Assembly: GCF_030445035.2 (NCBI RefSeq)
Contig: NC_080678.1
Location: 66,789,087 to 66,853,086, forward strand
Reading direction: 5' to 3'
Length of the DNA stretch: 64,000 nucleotides
DNA from: Dasypus novemcinctus
Taxonomy: Eukaryota; Chordata; Mammalia; Cingulata; Dasypodidae
Below the pieces are notes generated by a model, which did no database searches, was not told the origin of the DNA, and saw only the letters and a list, made by a program, of their open reading frames with translations. The position numbers were made by a program, and so were the translations under genes. Of the stretch, positions 1-10,975 are shown piece by piece. Each line of letters opens with the position of its first letter. Position 1 is the first letter of the stretch.

Positions 1-629
1 ACCCTCCATAAGCCCTGCATAACTATTAATCTCATTTAATCTTTATGAATTGATTTATTTATACATTTTATATAAATGGAATCATACAGTATGCAGTACT
101 TTGTGTCTGAATTCTTTCATTTAGCATAATGTGGGTTTTTTTGTTTGATATTAATATAGTATAGTAACATATATTGGTTCAATTTCAAAGAAACAAGTCT
201 TATATGTACAATTTTACCCATATTCATATTTCACATATGGTTTTAGTATGCTATACATTTTTTTGTTACATTTTTAGCTTTCCATTTAGTAATATACATG
301 ACCTCAGACTCTCCCTTGAAACCACTTTCATACACACATAAGAGAGCTGCTAGTTACAGAAATTATGTTGGGCTTTCACCTTTTCTGTTCATTTCCAAAG
401 ATTAACCATATCCTTTTTACCAATTCTGTTAACACTCAGCTGTCCACTGTCTAACCTCATTCTTTATTCTGGTGACTTATTTTAAAGTTATTAACTCCAT
501 GAGGTTACACAGTATGTTTAGTTTATAGTAGTACCTTCATATAGAACTGATCATTTTGTGTCTGAATTGTTTTACTCAGTGTCTTCCAGGTTCATCCATG
601 TTGTCATATGCTTCACAAATTCATTTCTT

Positions 630-1065
630 CTTCTTTTTTTTTTTAAAGATTTATATATTTATTTCCCCCCTTCCCCTCCTCCCACCCTGCTGTTTTTGCT
701 GTCTGTGTTGTCTTCTTATTTCCTCTCCTCTAGGATTCATCGGGATTTGATCCTGGAGACTCCTCATGTGAAGAAAGGTTCCCTGTCAATTGCGCCACCT
801 CAGTTCCTGGTTTCTGCTGTGCTTCATCTTGACTCTCCTTTGTCTCTCTTTGGTGCGTCGTCATCTTGCTGATGACTCACCCCTGCAGGCACTGGCTCAC
901 CATGTGGGCACTTAGGATCACCACGCAGGCACTCGCGTGGGTACTGGCTCGTCACGCAGGCATACTCTCTCTTCTTCTTTTTCACTAGGAGGCTCCAGGG
1001 ATCGAACTTGGGTCCTCCCACATGGTAGGCGGAAGCTCTATCACTTGAGCCACATCTGCTTCCCT
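630..1065 (-). mobile_element. tRNA-derived DAS-type SINE, composite form
   Basis: An antisense SINE with its tail T-run at about 633 and its tRNA-like head at the right end ('GAGCCACATCTGCTTCCC'). It is flanked by a 13-bp target duplication AAATTCATTTCTT at 617-629 and 1066-1078. The middle holds short GC-rich direct repeats of the 'GCAGGCACTGGCTC' kind, unlike the DAS-III-like copies elsewhere in the window, so it is a different, older subfamily. Confidence 0.82.
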
Positions 1066-1844
1066 AAATTCATTTCTTTTTACATACTCCATAATATTCC
1101 ATCATGTGTATATACCACGATTTGTTTATCCATTCATTAGTTGATGGACACCTGGGTTTTCAACTTTTGGCAGTCATGAATAATGCCAATATGAACATTG
1201 GTGTGCACATGTCTGTTTGTGTTGCTGCTCTCAGTACTTTTGGGTGTATACCAAATAGTAGTATTGCTGGGTCACGTAACAAATCTATATTCACCTTCTT
1301 TAGGAACTGCCAAAAGTCCCCTACGGTGGCTGTACCATTCTACGTTCCAACCAAATAGTGAATAAGTGTCCCTATCTCTCTACATCCTCCCTGACACTTG
1401 TAGTTCTCTGCCTTTTTAATAGTGGCAATCCTAATAGGTGTGAAATGATATCTTATTGTAACTTTGATTTTCACTTCCCTAATCGCTAGTGACATTGAAC
1501 ATTTTTTCACTTCTTTTTTTTGCCGTTTTTATTTCTTCTTTGGACAAATGTCTTTTCAAGTCTTTTGCACATTTTAAAATCAGGTCCTTTGTCTTTTTAT
1601 TGTTGAATTGTAGCATCTCTGTATATATTATTGATGTTAAACCCTTATGGATTAACAAATATTTTCTCTCAGTGAGTTTGCTGCCTTTTCACCCTTTTGA
1701 CAAATTCCTTTGAGGTGCAGAAGCCTTTAATTTTGAGGATGTCCTATTTATCTAATTTTTCTTCTGTTGCTTGTGCTTTGGGTGTAAGGTTCAAGAAACT
1801 ACCACCTACCACAAGTTCTTTAAGATGTTTCCCTTCGTTTTCTT

Positions 1845-2281
1845 TTTTTTAAAGATTTATTTTTTATTCCTCTCCCCCCCCCCCCCCCGGTTGTCTGTTC
1901 TCTGTGTCCATTTGCTGTGTGTTCTTCTGTGACCGCTTCTATCCTTATCAGCGGCGGCACTGGGAATCTGTGTTTCTTTTTGTTGCATCATCTTGCTGTG
2001 TCAGCTCTCCTTGTGTGCGGCGCCATTCTTCGGCAGGCTGCACTTTCTTTCGCGCTGGGCGGCTCTCCTTACGGGGCACACTCCTTGTGCGTGGGGCTCC
2101 CCTACGTGGGGGACACCCCTAGTTGGCACGGCACTCCTTGTGCGCATCAGGACTGCGCATCAGGACTGCGCATCAGGACTGCGCATGGGCCAGCTCCACA
2201 CAGGTCAAGGAGGCTCAGGGTTTGAACCACAGACCTCCCATGTGGTAGGTGGATGCCCTATCCATTAGGCCAAGTCTGCTT
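1845..2281 (-). mobile_element. DAS-III-like SINE
   Basis: A full-length antisense armadillo SINE with a T-run and C-run tail, a GC-rich body and a tRNA-like head ending 'CAAGTCTGCTTCCC'. Target duplication CCCTTC(A/G)TTTTCTT at 1831-1844 and 2282-2295. The GC-rich body creates the spurious 70-100-codon open frames here. A short 'GACTGCGCATCAG' unit is repeated three times near 2143-2180, a local expansion within the SINE. Confidence 0.85.
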
Positions 2282-2683
2282 CCCTTCATTTTCTTCTAGT
2301 AGTACTGTGGTCTTAGCTTTTATATTTAGGTCTTTGATATATTTTAAGTTGATTCTTTTATAGGGAGTGAGATAGGGGTACTCTTCCTTTTTTTTTTTTG
2401 TTATGGATATTCAGTTCCCCCAGCATCATTTGTTCAAAAGACTGTTTTGTCCCATTAACTTGGCTCTGGTGGGTTTGTCGAAAACCAGTTGGCCATAAAG
2501 AGAAAGGTTTATTTCTGGACTCTCAGTTTTGTTCCACTGATAGATGTGTCCGTCTTTATGCGAATACCATCTTTCCTAGAGATTTAGTGGCAAGAGGCTC
2601 TGTGTTACTGCTTTTCTTTGATTCTTGGTTCAACTTGTTCTATTTGTTTTATTCATTCATTCATTCTGGGCTCTCCAACCCGG

Positions 2684-3495
2684 CTTTTTTTTTTTTTTAA
2701 TTGCCTTTTTTTTTTTAAAGATACATAGATCACAAAAAATGTTACATTAAAAAATATAAGAGGTTCCCACATACCCCATACCCCACACCCCCAACACACC
2801 CCCACTCCTCCCACATCAACAACCTCTTTCATCAGCGTGGCACATTCATTGCATTTGGTGAATACATTCGGAGCACTGCTGTTCCACATGGCTTATAGTT
2901 TACTTTGTAGTTTACACTCTCCCCCAGTACATTCAGTGGGTTATGGCAGGATATATAATGTCCAGCATCTGTCCCTGCAATATCATTTAGGACAACTCCA
3001 AGTCCTCAGCATTGTGGCAAGTATCTGTGAATCTGGTTTAAGCGGTGAAGATTGATTGTCACTGTGGGCCTTGAAGGGAGGGGGAGAGAAGAATAGAATA
3101 GATGGAAGCAGGGTAACTGGGGGGCAATGGAAGTGTTCCACAAGATTGTGCAATGATGGATATAGGGCATGTTAAATTACAGCAGAAATTTATAAAAGTC
3201 TATAGACTAAAATGTAAACCGTAATGTAAAACATAAGGTAACTAAAAATTTAGAAAATTGTACAGTCTAAAATGTAAACCATAATGTAAACCAAAATGGT
3301 ACCATGTTTGATAGCTCTGTTTCAATATCTGTACATCAGCTGCAGCAAATATAACATGAATATGTAAGAAGATCATTGCTGGGGAAGGGGGAAGAGGGTT
3401 TGATGCTGGATATATGAGAGTGCCCTACATTGTATATGTGACTTTACTGTGATCTAAAACTTTTTTGAAGACAAAATTTAAAATTAGAAGGAAAA
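2684..3495. repeat. Two family A repeats, head to head
   Basis: The left part (2684-about 3060) is family A on the minus strand: T-run, 'AATGTTACATTAAAAAATA', C-rich 'ACCCCATACCCCACACCC', then the 'CCTGCAATATCATTTAGGACAA' block. The right part (about 3061-3495) is the same family on the plus strand, ending in an A-run. Both poly(A) ends face outward, so this is not a simple 5' inversion of one insertion. No coding capacity is seen. Confidence 0.6.
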
Positions 3496-3754
3496 AAAAA
3501 GGATGTAGACTCATTTATCTTTAATTTCCTTGCCATCAACACATAGCACTCTTTGATAGCCCTCTCAGTTCAAAGCTTGGTCAGAGTATATGCCTCGACA
3601 GGGACCAGATCAGTGTAATCAAGGATCTTGCCTGGAGGCTAAGAGCTTTGGAATACAAACTTTTCAGAGGCAGTTCTCCAACTTGGCTGGAAGTCCACTC
3701 CCCACTGTGTCCCTATCAGTAGAGGGAGATTCAGAGGGCTGGATCTCCTTAGTC

Positions 3755-4080
3755 CAGGGGTTCTTAACCTCTTTTGTTCCACATACCCCTTTGCTAGTCA
3801 AGTGAGAACCATGGCCTGTCTCTCAGAATGTTGCAGCAGATAGTTTAATGACACTCACCTAGCATCAGGTCTAACAATACGGTAATTTCGAAGTATGGAT
3901 GAGTACATAAGCAATTTTTTTTGAGATATGCAACAACACTAATGTGATATGAAAAGAATATTGCTATAATTTATTGCCTACACATAAGTGAAGGAAATGC
4001 TAGATTTCAGTTAGAGGTCAGAGAAAATAAAGATAATAAGTTGATCTTTTTTAATTCAAGCTCACCGACCCCTGAAATCT
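3755..4080. mobile_element. Old hAT-like DNA transposon relic
   Basis: Starts 'CAGGGGTTCTTAACC' and continues with 'TTCCACATACCCCTTTG'. Near the right end is 'CACCGACCCCTGAAATC', which resembles the inverted end of the nonautonomous hAT-Charlie elements known across placental mammals. The right boundary is approximate and no clean 8-bp duplication is visible. It shares its terminal motif with the MITE at 39041. The surrounding 3496-3754 and 4081-4540 have no gene; the latter may be an L1 5' end in antisense. Confidence 0.45.
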
Positions 4081-4544
4081 TTTCTTCTGGTTACAAATCT
4101 CTGCCTTACTCCCTCACCAGCTTCTAGGGAAACAAGGGCATGGCCCTCCATGCCTGGAAGGGCTCCTGGGACGCAGCAGACCAGACTTGTGAGTCAGCCT
4201 GAGGCTTGTTCCTCTCTCTTCCATGTCCTGGGGAGGCGGGTCCCTGGGGTGCGGTTTATCTGTAGCTATCGGCTGCTGAGGCCTGAGAATCCAAAAGTGT
4301 CTAAAGGCTGGGGGTGGATGCTGACAGCTGCGGCTTTTAACTCATGGTTTTCACAGTTTTGCCATCATGATTCTTTTCCTTTGCCCCTCTCTCTTCTGGG
4401 CACTGTCCATCCTTCTCCTGGTGTCCTAAACCCTAGATGATTTTTTTTCTAGCCCGTTTCTGCCTCTTCTCTAGCGATTTTTCTGGGATAGAAGAGATTC
4501 CCCTGTCTTTCTAGTCTGTCATCTTCCTGGAAGTCTAAAGCAGT

Positions 4545-6255
4545 TTATTGAGACATATTCACTATCATACAGTTCATCCCAAGTATACAATCACTGGCTT
4601 TTAATATAATCACAGTATTTTGTATTCATCACCACAAAAATTTTTAGAACAATTTTATCACTCCAGAAAGAAAAACCCTGCCCCCCTTAACAGGCACCTC
4701 ACAATCCCTCTATCCTTACCTAGTCTTACATAACCTGTAATCTAACTCCATCTTCATAAATTGATATATATTTACATTTTATGTAAATAGAATCATAGAA
4801 CACTTAGTACTTTGTGACTGGTTTCTTTCACTTAGCATAATGTGTTTTTATTTTTTTGTCTGGTTATTAACATTTTGTTATTTTATTTTTTTTAGTTTTT
4901 GAAACATTCATACAGTATAAGCTTTCTGTTCTCAATTGCTTTGAAGCATACCATTCAGTGGAATTAATCACATTCTCAATATTATACTACCCTCACCACC
5001 ATCCATTACCAGAACTTTCTCATCACCCCAAACAGAAACCCTGCACCCATTATGTATTAATTCCCCATTCTCCCTTCCTCCTCATCTGCGGTTAACCTGA
5101 ATTGTATATTCTAGCTATTTTATATAAGTGCAATCATACAATATCTGTCCTTTGTCTCTGACTTCTTTCATTCAACATGATGTTAGTTAAGGTTTGTCCA
5201 TATAGTAGTGTGTATGAGAACTTCATTTTTAAGTATTGTTGCATACAGCACTGCTTTTTGTTTATCCATTCCTCTGTTGATGAACATTTGATTTGCTTCT
5301 ACTTTTCAGCTATTGTGAATAATGCTGCTCTGATTGAGTTCCTAAATTCACTTATTTTGGGTATATACCTAGAACATGGACTGCCAGGTCAAATGGTAGT
5401 TCTATGTTTGACTTTTTTTGAACATCTTCCCAAGCTGTTTTCCATACCACCTGCATCAGTACATTCTCACCAGCAATGTCCTAAGGTTTCTAGTTCTCTG
5501 ATCCTCACCAGCACTTGTACTTTCACATTTTTAATAGTAGCCATTCTAGTGGTTATGAGATGGTGTCTTATTGTGGATTTGATTTGTGTTTCCCTAATGG
5601 CTAATGATGTTGAACATTTTTTCATGTGCTCACTGACCATTTGTATATCTTGGAGAAATGTATATTCAACGTCCTGTGCCCATTTTTTTTTTTTTTAAAG
5701 ATTTATTTTATTTAATTCCCCCCCGCCCCGGGTTGTCTGTTCTCTGTGTCTATTTGGTGCGTCTTGTTTCTTTGTCCGCTTCTGTTGTCGTCAGCGGCAC
5801 GGGAAGTGTGGGTGGCGCCATTCCTGGGCAGGCTGCACTTTCTTTCACGCTGGGCGGCTCTCCTTATGGGTGCACTCCTTATGCGTTGGGCTCCCTTACG
5901 CGGGGGACACCCCTGCGTGGCAGGGCACTCCTTGCGCGCATCAGCACTGCGCATGCTGTGCTCATTTTTTAAATTGGATTGCTTGGTGTTTTTTTGTTGA
6001 CTTGTAGGAGTTTTTTTATATAGTCTGAGGATTAAACCCTTATGAGATATATGGCTTCCAAATATTTTCTCCCATTCTGTAGATTGTGTTTTTACTTTCC
6101 TGATAATGTCCTTTGATGTACAAAATATTTCAACTTTGGTGAAGTCCCATTTGTCTTACTGTTTTTGGTTTTTTTTTTTCTGTCTTACTGTTTTGGTGTT
6201 GCTTATGCTTTTGTAAAATCTAAGAATCCATTGTGTTTTGTCTTTTGAAAAAGAT
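4545..6255 (-). mobile_element. Older L1/HAL1-like 3' region, antisense
   Basis: Antisense LINE-1-type 3' sequence, with blocks that read on + as 'CATTTCCCT'-type text before 'AATGTTGAACATTTTTTCATG' and 'TTGTGAATAATGCTGCT'. It is interrupted by a truncated DAS SINE (5689-5956). The 173-codon open frame over 5177-5698 is antisense to this L1 and is not a gene. 6256-6532 is plain intron leading to the exon 5 acceptor. Confidence 0.65.
5689..5956 (-). mobile_element. DAS-III-like SINE, 5' truncated
   Basis: Antisense DAS SINE that stops inside its body at 'GCGCATCAGCACTGCGCATG', so the tRNA-like head is missing. Flanked by an imperfect target duplication TGTGC(C/T)CATTTTTT at 5675-5688 and 5957-5970. 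The truncation is original to the insertion because the duplication abuts it. Confidence 0.8.
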
Positions 6256-6532
6256 TTTGTGAATATGTGCTTGGTTATTCAGTTCAAGGCAACCATGAAA
6301 ATAAATATGTAAAGGAAATGTTCCATGGAAAATAACTCATCAAAGTTATTATAATTTTCAAAACTCAGTGCTATAAAAAAATCTATCCTCAAAAATATAA
6401 TAATAACATGTAATACAAGACTCATAACATTCACTTTAAGAAACCTTTTGTAAGTCATAGTACTGAATAAATTTCTGTAATTACAATTGTCATGGAATTT
6501 AAAACCGTTATCTCTTATATTTTGTTATTTAG

Positions 6533-6628
6533 GTGCTAACAATGCTTGGTAAACCGAAAAAACCTCGATCAGCTTTTAACATTTTTGTGTCTGAATGCTT
6601 CCAAGAAGCCAAGGAACATTCACCACAG
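6533..6628 (+). CDS. TFAM: TFAM exon 5 (start of HMG box B)
   Basis: TFAM is the mitochondrial HMG-box protein that compacts mtDNA and, by bending promoter DNA, recruits the transcription machinery. This 96-bp exon (phase 0 at both ends) is preceded by a T-rich tract and AG at 6531-6532 and followed by GTAATA. It encodes 32 codons (residues 148-179), beginning [16 protein letters not shown], the linker end and first helix of HMG box B. Human TFAM has Tyr162 where this has Phe; Asn163 is kept. There is no stop or frameshift. It is the first TFAM exon in the window, yet exons 1-4 lie 43-46 kb downstream on the same strand, so the gene appears permuted or duplicated here. An intronless pseudogene is excluded by the introns. 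Confidence 0.95.
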
Positions 6629-7744
6629 GTAATAGAACTGTATTTTTTTTTTCAATTTTTGTTTAGTTTTAAAAATATTTGACAGGAAGTTCCAAGGGTA
6701 CCATGTCATTTAAGATGGTGAAGAAAAGTAGCAAGGTACAGAAACTAAACTTTCTATAGGGTCCTCTTTAATGGAAATCTTTTAAAGAAAGGTCCTTTTT
6801 ATTTCATATGACATACAATTATTTTATATGCATTGTTGCCAGTACTACATACATTGTCAACTTTTCTAATTAAAAATCATGAAATTTTCTGATTCATAGG
6901 GATGGCAAAGTTCTTCTGGAGAGTTTTCTAATCCAGCAGTTTTTAATGGTTTTCCAGTCACTGAAACTGTGAGAGTAGAGGTGCAATGTTATATACTGGG
7001 AATTAAGGATCATCTATTGCTCCATATTGCTTCCTTTAATAAAATTTTGGTTAGGCCAGTTGGAATGTGTTATAAACATAAATATCCTCATACAAAAAGT
7101 GTCAAAGACTTAAAAAGCTTATAAATCATGGCTATGGCTTAGGCATTTCTTTTTTTAATTCTTAGAATGTCCAAATTATCATTGCATTTTTCCTTTTATG
7201 GTGTGGTAAAAGTGGAAGATCAGCACTCTAACCCTTGCCAATCAGAGATGAAGTTTTTTGGCACCCTGCCTTTTTGGGTTATTGGATCTGTAGTTCATTT
7301 CACAAAAACCTGTTTTATATACAATTTTTAAAATGTGTATATATGTGTATATATATATATATCATAATTTCCCTTTGCAGCATCCTTCTACTGATTTGCT
7401 CCCTTTGGGATTTTAAATTCAATTTCTGTGGCTTACATTACTGAAATGCATTTTTAAGTGGACAGTGCTCAGTTTTTATTAATTTGAATTCCTCTTATTG
7501 AAGCAAAAGGATTACCTATAAGAATGTGTTGTCCTACTATGTTATTAATTTAGTGTGGATTTAATTTTCTTGTCAATATAAAGATCATATGGTAGAAAAT
7601 CCTAAAACAGTGGTTTGTAACTTTGGCTGTGCCTTAGAATGATCAAGAGAAGATAATGGTTAGGTTTAACCTTAGAAATTCAGATATAACTCAACTATAT
7701 CATTTTTATTCATTGAAAAATGTTATATTAATACAAAATAATTT

Positions 7745-7935
7745 TTTAAACAAATCTGTTTTATTGATACATATTAATAAAGCATACAATTTGATTGAGG
7801 GGTGAGGAATTTTCTTGGTTTTTTTTGTTTATTATTGAAATAATGAAAATGCGCTAATAATTGAGGTGATGAATGCATAACTGTGATTATATCAGATACC
7901 ATTGATGATTCTATCTGGATGAATTGTACAAAATA
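7745..7935. mobile_element. L1 3'-end relic with inverted halves
   Basis: 7745-7800 matches the antisense L1 3' end (compare 40880-40925: 'TTTTATTGATACATATTAATAAAGCAT'-type text). 7836-7935 matches the sense 3' end (compare 58545-58640: 'AATAATGAAAATGC'-type text). The halves face each other, so this is a rearranged or twin fragment. Confidence 0.5.
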
Positions 7936-8820
7936 ATTTTTAAGCCTTGTTGTAAAATGTAGCAGTTTTCACTGCCCTGCCTTGTCTCCTATTCCACAAG
8001 CAGACACATTCTAATGTTTTAGCTGATTCTTATTTCCATATCTTTAATAATGCCCTTACATTATTATTTTCTCTAAAATTCATTGTCTTGTATTTTGTTA
8101 TTGTTTGTTCTTTTTTTCTTAGTAATTATCAATAATTTATCCTCAAACTCTTCAGTTTCATCGGCTTTGAATATATTTAAATGAATTTGATATTCATTAA
8201 TTTCACTCGAACCTCTGATTTTTTTCCAGTCTTATATGCCTAGTTTACAGGATAACATTCTGGGATCTTCCTTCATTCTCTTCCTTGTACTTTTGCTTGT
8301 GTTGTTGTCTTCTTTCTTTGTTTACTCATTCTATAATAGAATAGCATCTCACCCAGTAAAGGTGCATGGGAGATTAACTATTTTGAGTCTTGCTTGTCTG
8401 AAAATGTCTTTATCTTCATATTTGATAGTTTCACTGGGCATAGAATCCTAGGATAGAAATCATGTTACTTTTAAAAAAAGTGTTGCTTCTTTCTCCTCTT
8501 AGTCTTCTGTATTGCTTTTGAAAAATACAAAGCCATTTTGATGATTGGTTCTATGAATGTGATGTGGTCACTATTTTCTCTCACTCCCTGGATGCTCTTA
8601 GGATTGTCCCTATGTTTCCTATGTTCCTTAGTGTATTTGGTGTGAGTGTATTTTCATCCGTTTGGTACTAGGTGAGCCTTTTAATCTGGAAACCCTTATC
8701 CTGCAGTTCCAGGAAAGTGTCCTCCAATTTTCTTGTCTTTTTTCTACTGTTTTCTATCTCTTATCCCTTTTACTTTTCATTATAGGATATTGAGTAAGTT
8801 TGTACTAATCTCCCAGTTTT

Positions 8821-9364
8821 TTTTAAAATAGGAGATGTACTGGTCAGCCAAAGGGGTGCTGATGCAAAATACCAGAAATTGGTTGGTTTTTATAAAGGGT
8901 ATTTGTTTGGGGTAGGAGTTTACAGATACCAGGCCATAGAGCATAAGTTACCTCCCTCACCAAAGTCTATTTTCACATATTGGAGCAAGATGGCTGCCAA
9001 CATCTGACAGGGTTTAGCTTCCTGGGTTCCCCTGGGCTCAGCTCCTCTGTTTTCTCCACAAGGTCAGCCGTAGACTATGAGGCTCTTTAGGCTTTGTCTC
9101 TCTCCACAAGGTCAGCTGTAGACTATCAGGCAAACGGTTCTGTCTTTCTCCCTGGGGCTCCGGTTTCAGCATCAAACTCCAACATTAAAAGCCCTCAACT
9201 CTGTCCTTTGCCATGCCAATCAAAGCCCTAATCATAACTTAGTCACGCCCAGGTACAGACCAGATCATTTTTGGAATTCATAACTATATCAAACTGCTAC
9301 AGGGATTGAACCCAGGATGTCGTAGATGGGAAGCAAGTGCTTAACTACTGAGCTACACCCACTG
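8821..9364 (-). mobile_element. DAS-type SINE fragment interrupted by an LTR
   Basis: The right piece (9302-9364) is a tRNA-like SINE head in antisense ('GGGATTGAACCCAGG...GAGCTACACCCACTG'). A few tail bases remain at 8821-8835. The outer target duplication CTAATCTCCCA(A/G)TTTT is at 8805-8820 and 9365-9380. The 466 bp between is an LTR, listed separately. Confidence 0.65.
8836..9301 (-). mobile_element. MaLR/ERVL-like solo LTR, family 1
   Basis: Begins TG and ends CA on the + strand, and is the reverse complement of the family seen sense at 60839-61455 (shared block 'TCAGCCAAAGGGGTGCTGATG' against its inverse at the right end of that copy). No internal retroviral coding sequence is attached, so it is a solo LTR. 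It sits inside a SINE, so it arrived later than that SINE. Family assignment is by LTR shape and length only. Confidence 0.6.
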
Positions 9365-10164
9365 CTAATCTCCCAATTTTTAACATGGTATCATTGCCCT
9401 CAAATTACCCTGTTTTAGAGTGACTTTGTTTTACTCTCTTCAATATAAACATCCTAGAAACTGCCATGGTGGGGATTTACCCTTTTTAAAAATAGATTTT
9501 TAACCATCTCCTGTTTTTAGCTGACTCTTCACCTCTGCTTATAGGTACTTGGGATTCTAATTCCTGAGTTATTTGGAAGTTCTGAATTATAAATTAAGTT
9601 TCTTTTTTTGTTTGCCCACTTTCAGCTTCGGAATTGGGTTTTGTGGATCAAAGTTACTACTTGATTTACTTTGTAGCTTCCAGGATTTTTTGTTGCCTAT
9701 ACCCTCTCCTCTTCTCTTTGTCAGTGTAGATTTATGCCTTTTAAAAAAATTAGTTCAATGCCGTTGTCATGGGGTTGTTGGTGAGAGCAAACACAGACTT
9801 TTTATCTCTTTAGAGATGAGGAATCAAGCTTAAGGGAGATAAAATGACGTTTTCCAGCTGGGGACTGGTGTTGTATTATTCCTATGACTACCTAAACATG
9901 TTGATGCAGATTTTTGAGTAATCAATCAAGCTACAACAAAGAAATAAAAACACTTAGTCATTGAAGTAGTCTAGGACAGAATGTAGAGTATAATAGGTAT
10001 TAATACTTATGTATCTGAAAGATAAATACCTTCATTTGTTTCTGTAAATTTTAAGAGTTTAATAGTTTTTGTTTAAAGAGAGATGTTGTTAAGAATAATG
10101 AGGCTTTGCCTGTAATTATTTACATCTGAGTTTTTGTTTTTCAGACAATAGTAAAAACTTATTG

Positions 10165-10250
10165 GAAGCAAATGTAGCTCAGTTGTTTAATCGCCTGCTT
10201 CCCATATATAAGGTCCCAGGTTCAATTCCTGGTGCCACCTAAATAAAAAG
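10165..10250 (+). mobile_element. Short sense SINE (tRNA-like head only)
   Basis: Reads 'AAGCAAATGTAGCTCAGTTG', then a B-box-like 'GGTTCAATTCCTGGTGCC' and a short A-rich tail. This is the head of the DAS-type SINE without the GC-rich body. It lies 60 bp upstream of TFAM exon 6 but does not disturb the acceptor. Confidence 0.7.
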
Positions 10251-10309
10251 TTCTCTCTTTAATCACAGAAGTCCCCATATCTGCTACTTAAACATAGGTT
10301 GTTTTACAG

Positions 10310-10366
10310 GCAAAGATGAAGACTATAAATCAAAACTGGAAAGATCTGCCTGATTCTCAAAAGCAA
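10310..10366 (+). CDS. TFAM: TFAM exon 6 (HMG box B, second helix)
   Basis: 57 bp, phase 0, acceptor TTTTACAG and donor GTAAGT. Encodes 19 codons, AKMKTINQNWKDLPDSQKQ, residues 180-198. Human TFAM has Leu182, a residue that intercalates into DNA at one of the two kinks; here the aligned residue is Met182, a conservative hydrophobic change. The exon is intact. Confidence 0.94.
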
Positions 10367-10828
10367 GTAAGTAGTATGGTTTTTAGTCACAGGGGGCTGG
10401 TGAGAATGTCTGTGAGAGAACGTATTAGGGCAAGGCTGGATTTGTTTGAAAACAACCTTATGTTACTAATAACACAGTTTTAAAGTATGTTAAAGTAATT
10501 TTTATATTCTTAGAACCAATTTGGCTTTTATCTCTTGGTAGTTTTTGACTGAAAATAAAATTGATATATAAACTAAATTATATAAGCTTAGATTGTCCAC
10601 TTTATCCATCTCTTCTTTTAAGCCCTGAAATTATAACATCATTAATACTTATTTATTTCTTATTTTCCTTGCATCCAACTTTTAGTTGACAAAAACATTC
10701 CTTCTCCAATCCTGCTTTATGCAAATAGAGCAGTAATGTAAATTCCAGAATATACTGAGGCATTACAGAAATTAATTGCAAAGACACTTCTCTAAGGAAT
10801 TCATCTTAACAATTGTGCTTTTTCTTAG
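10367..10828 (+). other. TFAM: TFAM intron 6
   Basis: 462-bp GT-AG intron with no repeat or ORF that I can recognise. The acceptor tract TTTTTCTTAG is at 10819-10828. Confidence 0.85.
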
Positions 10829-10975
10829 GTATATGTTCAGCTTGCTAAAGATGATAAAATTCGTTATGATAATGAAATGAAATCATGGGAAGAGCAAATG
10901 ATTGAAATAGGACGAAATGATCTTATACGTCGCAAAATGAAGAACCCACCAAAAGATGCCACTGAGAAGTGTTAA
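10829..10975 (+). CDS. TFAM: TFAM exon 7 (end of HMG box B, C-terminal tail, stop)
   Basis: 147 bp giving 48 codons plus TAA. It encodes the third helix of HMG box B ([18 protein letters not shown]) and a basic tail that ends TEKC. The human protein also ends in Cys, at residue 246, and this one would also end at residue 246 when joined to the other six exons. The C-tail, which in TFAM supports promoter activation and specific binding, has diverged ([13 protein letters not shown]) but stays basic and the right length. There are no disabling changes. Confidence 0.94.
   Translation, partial: VYVQLAKDDKIRYDNEMKSWEEQMIEIGRNDLIRRKMKNPPKDATEKC

Larger units (their letters stand above)
1..2683 (-). 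mobile_element. L1 3' region, antisense, split by two SINEs
   Basis: Read on the minus strand, this is the 3' UTR and C-terminal ORF2 part of a LINE-1, including the motif that reads on + as 'TTCATCCATG...GTCATATGCTTC' and the 'GTGAAATGATATC' block. It lies in three pieces (1-629, 1079-1844, 2296-2683) that resume exactly after each SINE. The frames are broken, so it is a dead copy. It lies within the intron upstream of TFAM exon 5. The L1 assignment is by recognition of conserved 3'-end text; the subfamily is not determined. Confidence 0.8.
6629..10309 (+). other. TFAM: TFAM intron 5
   Basis: GT...AG intron of 3.7 kb with donor GTAATA and acceptor TTTTACAG. Most is AT-rich sequence in which I see no gene. 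Recognisable parts are a small L1 3'-end relic at 7745-7935 (a minus-oriented piece followed by a plus-oriented piece), an LTR inside a SINE at 8821-9364, and a short sense SINE head at 10165-10250. The 60-90-codon open frames at 7235, 8236 and 9573 show no recognisable domain and are best read as chance. Confidence 0.85.

Noticed and set aside
5177-5698. 173-codon open frame, the second longest in the window
   Set aside because: It lies antisense to an L1-type 3' region and ends in the T-run tail of a SINE. No domain is recognisable.
6533-10975. TFAM exons 5-7 as a processed pseudogene
   Set aside because: Introns with good GT-AG sites are present and the frame is intact.
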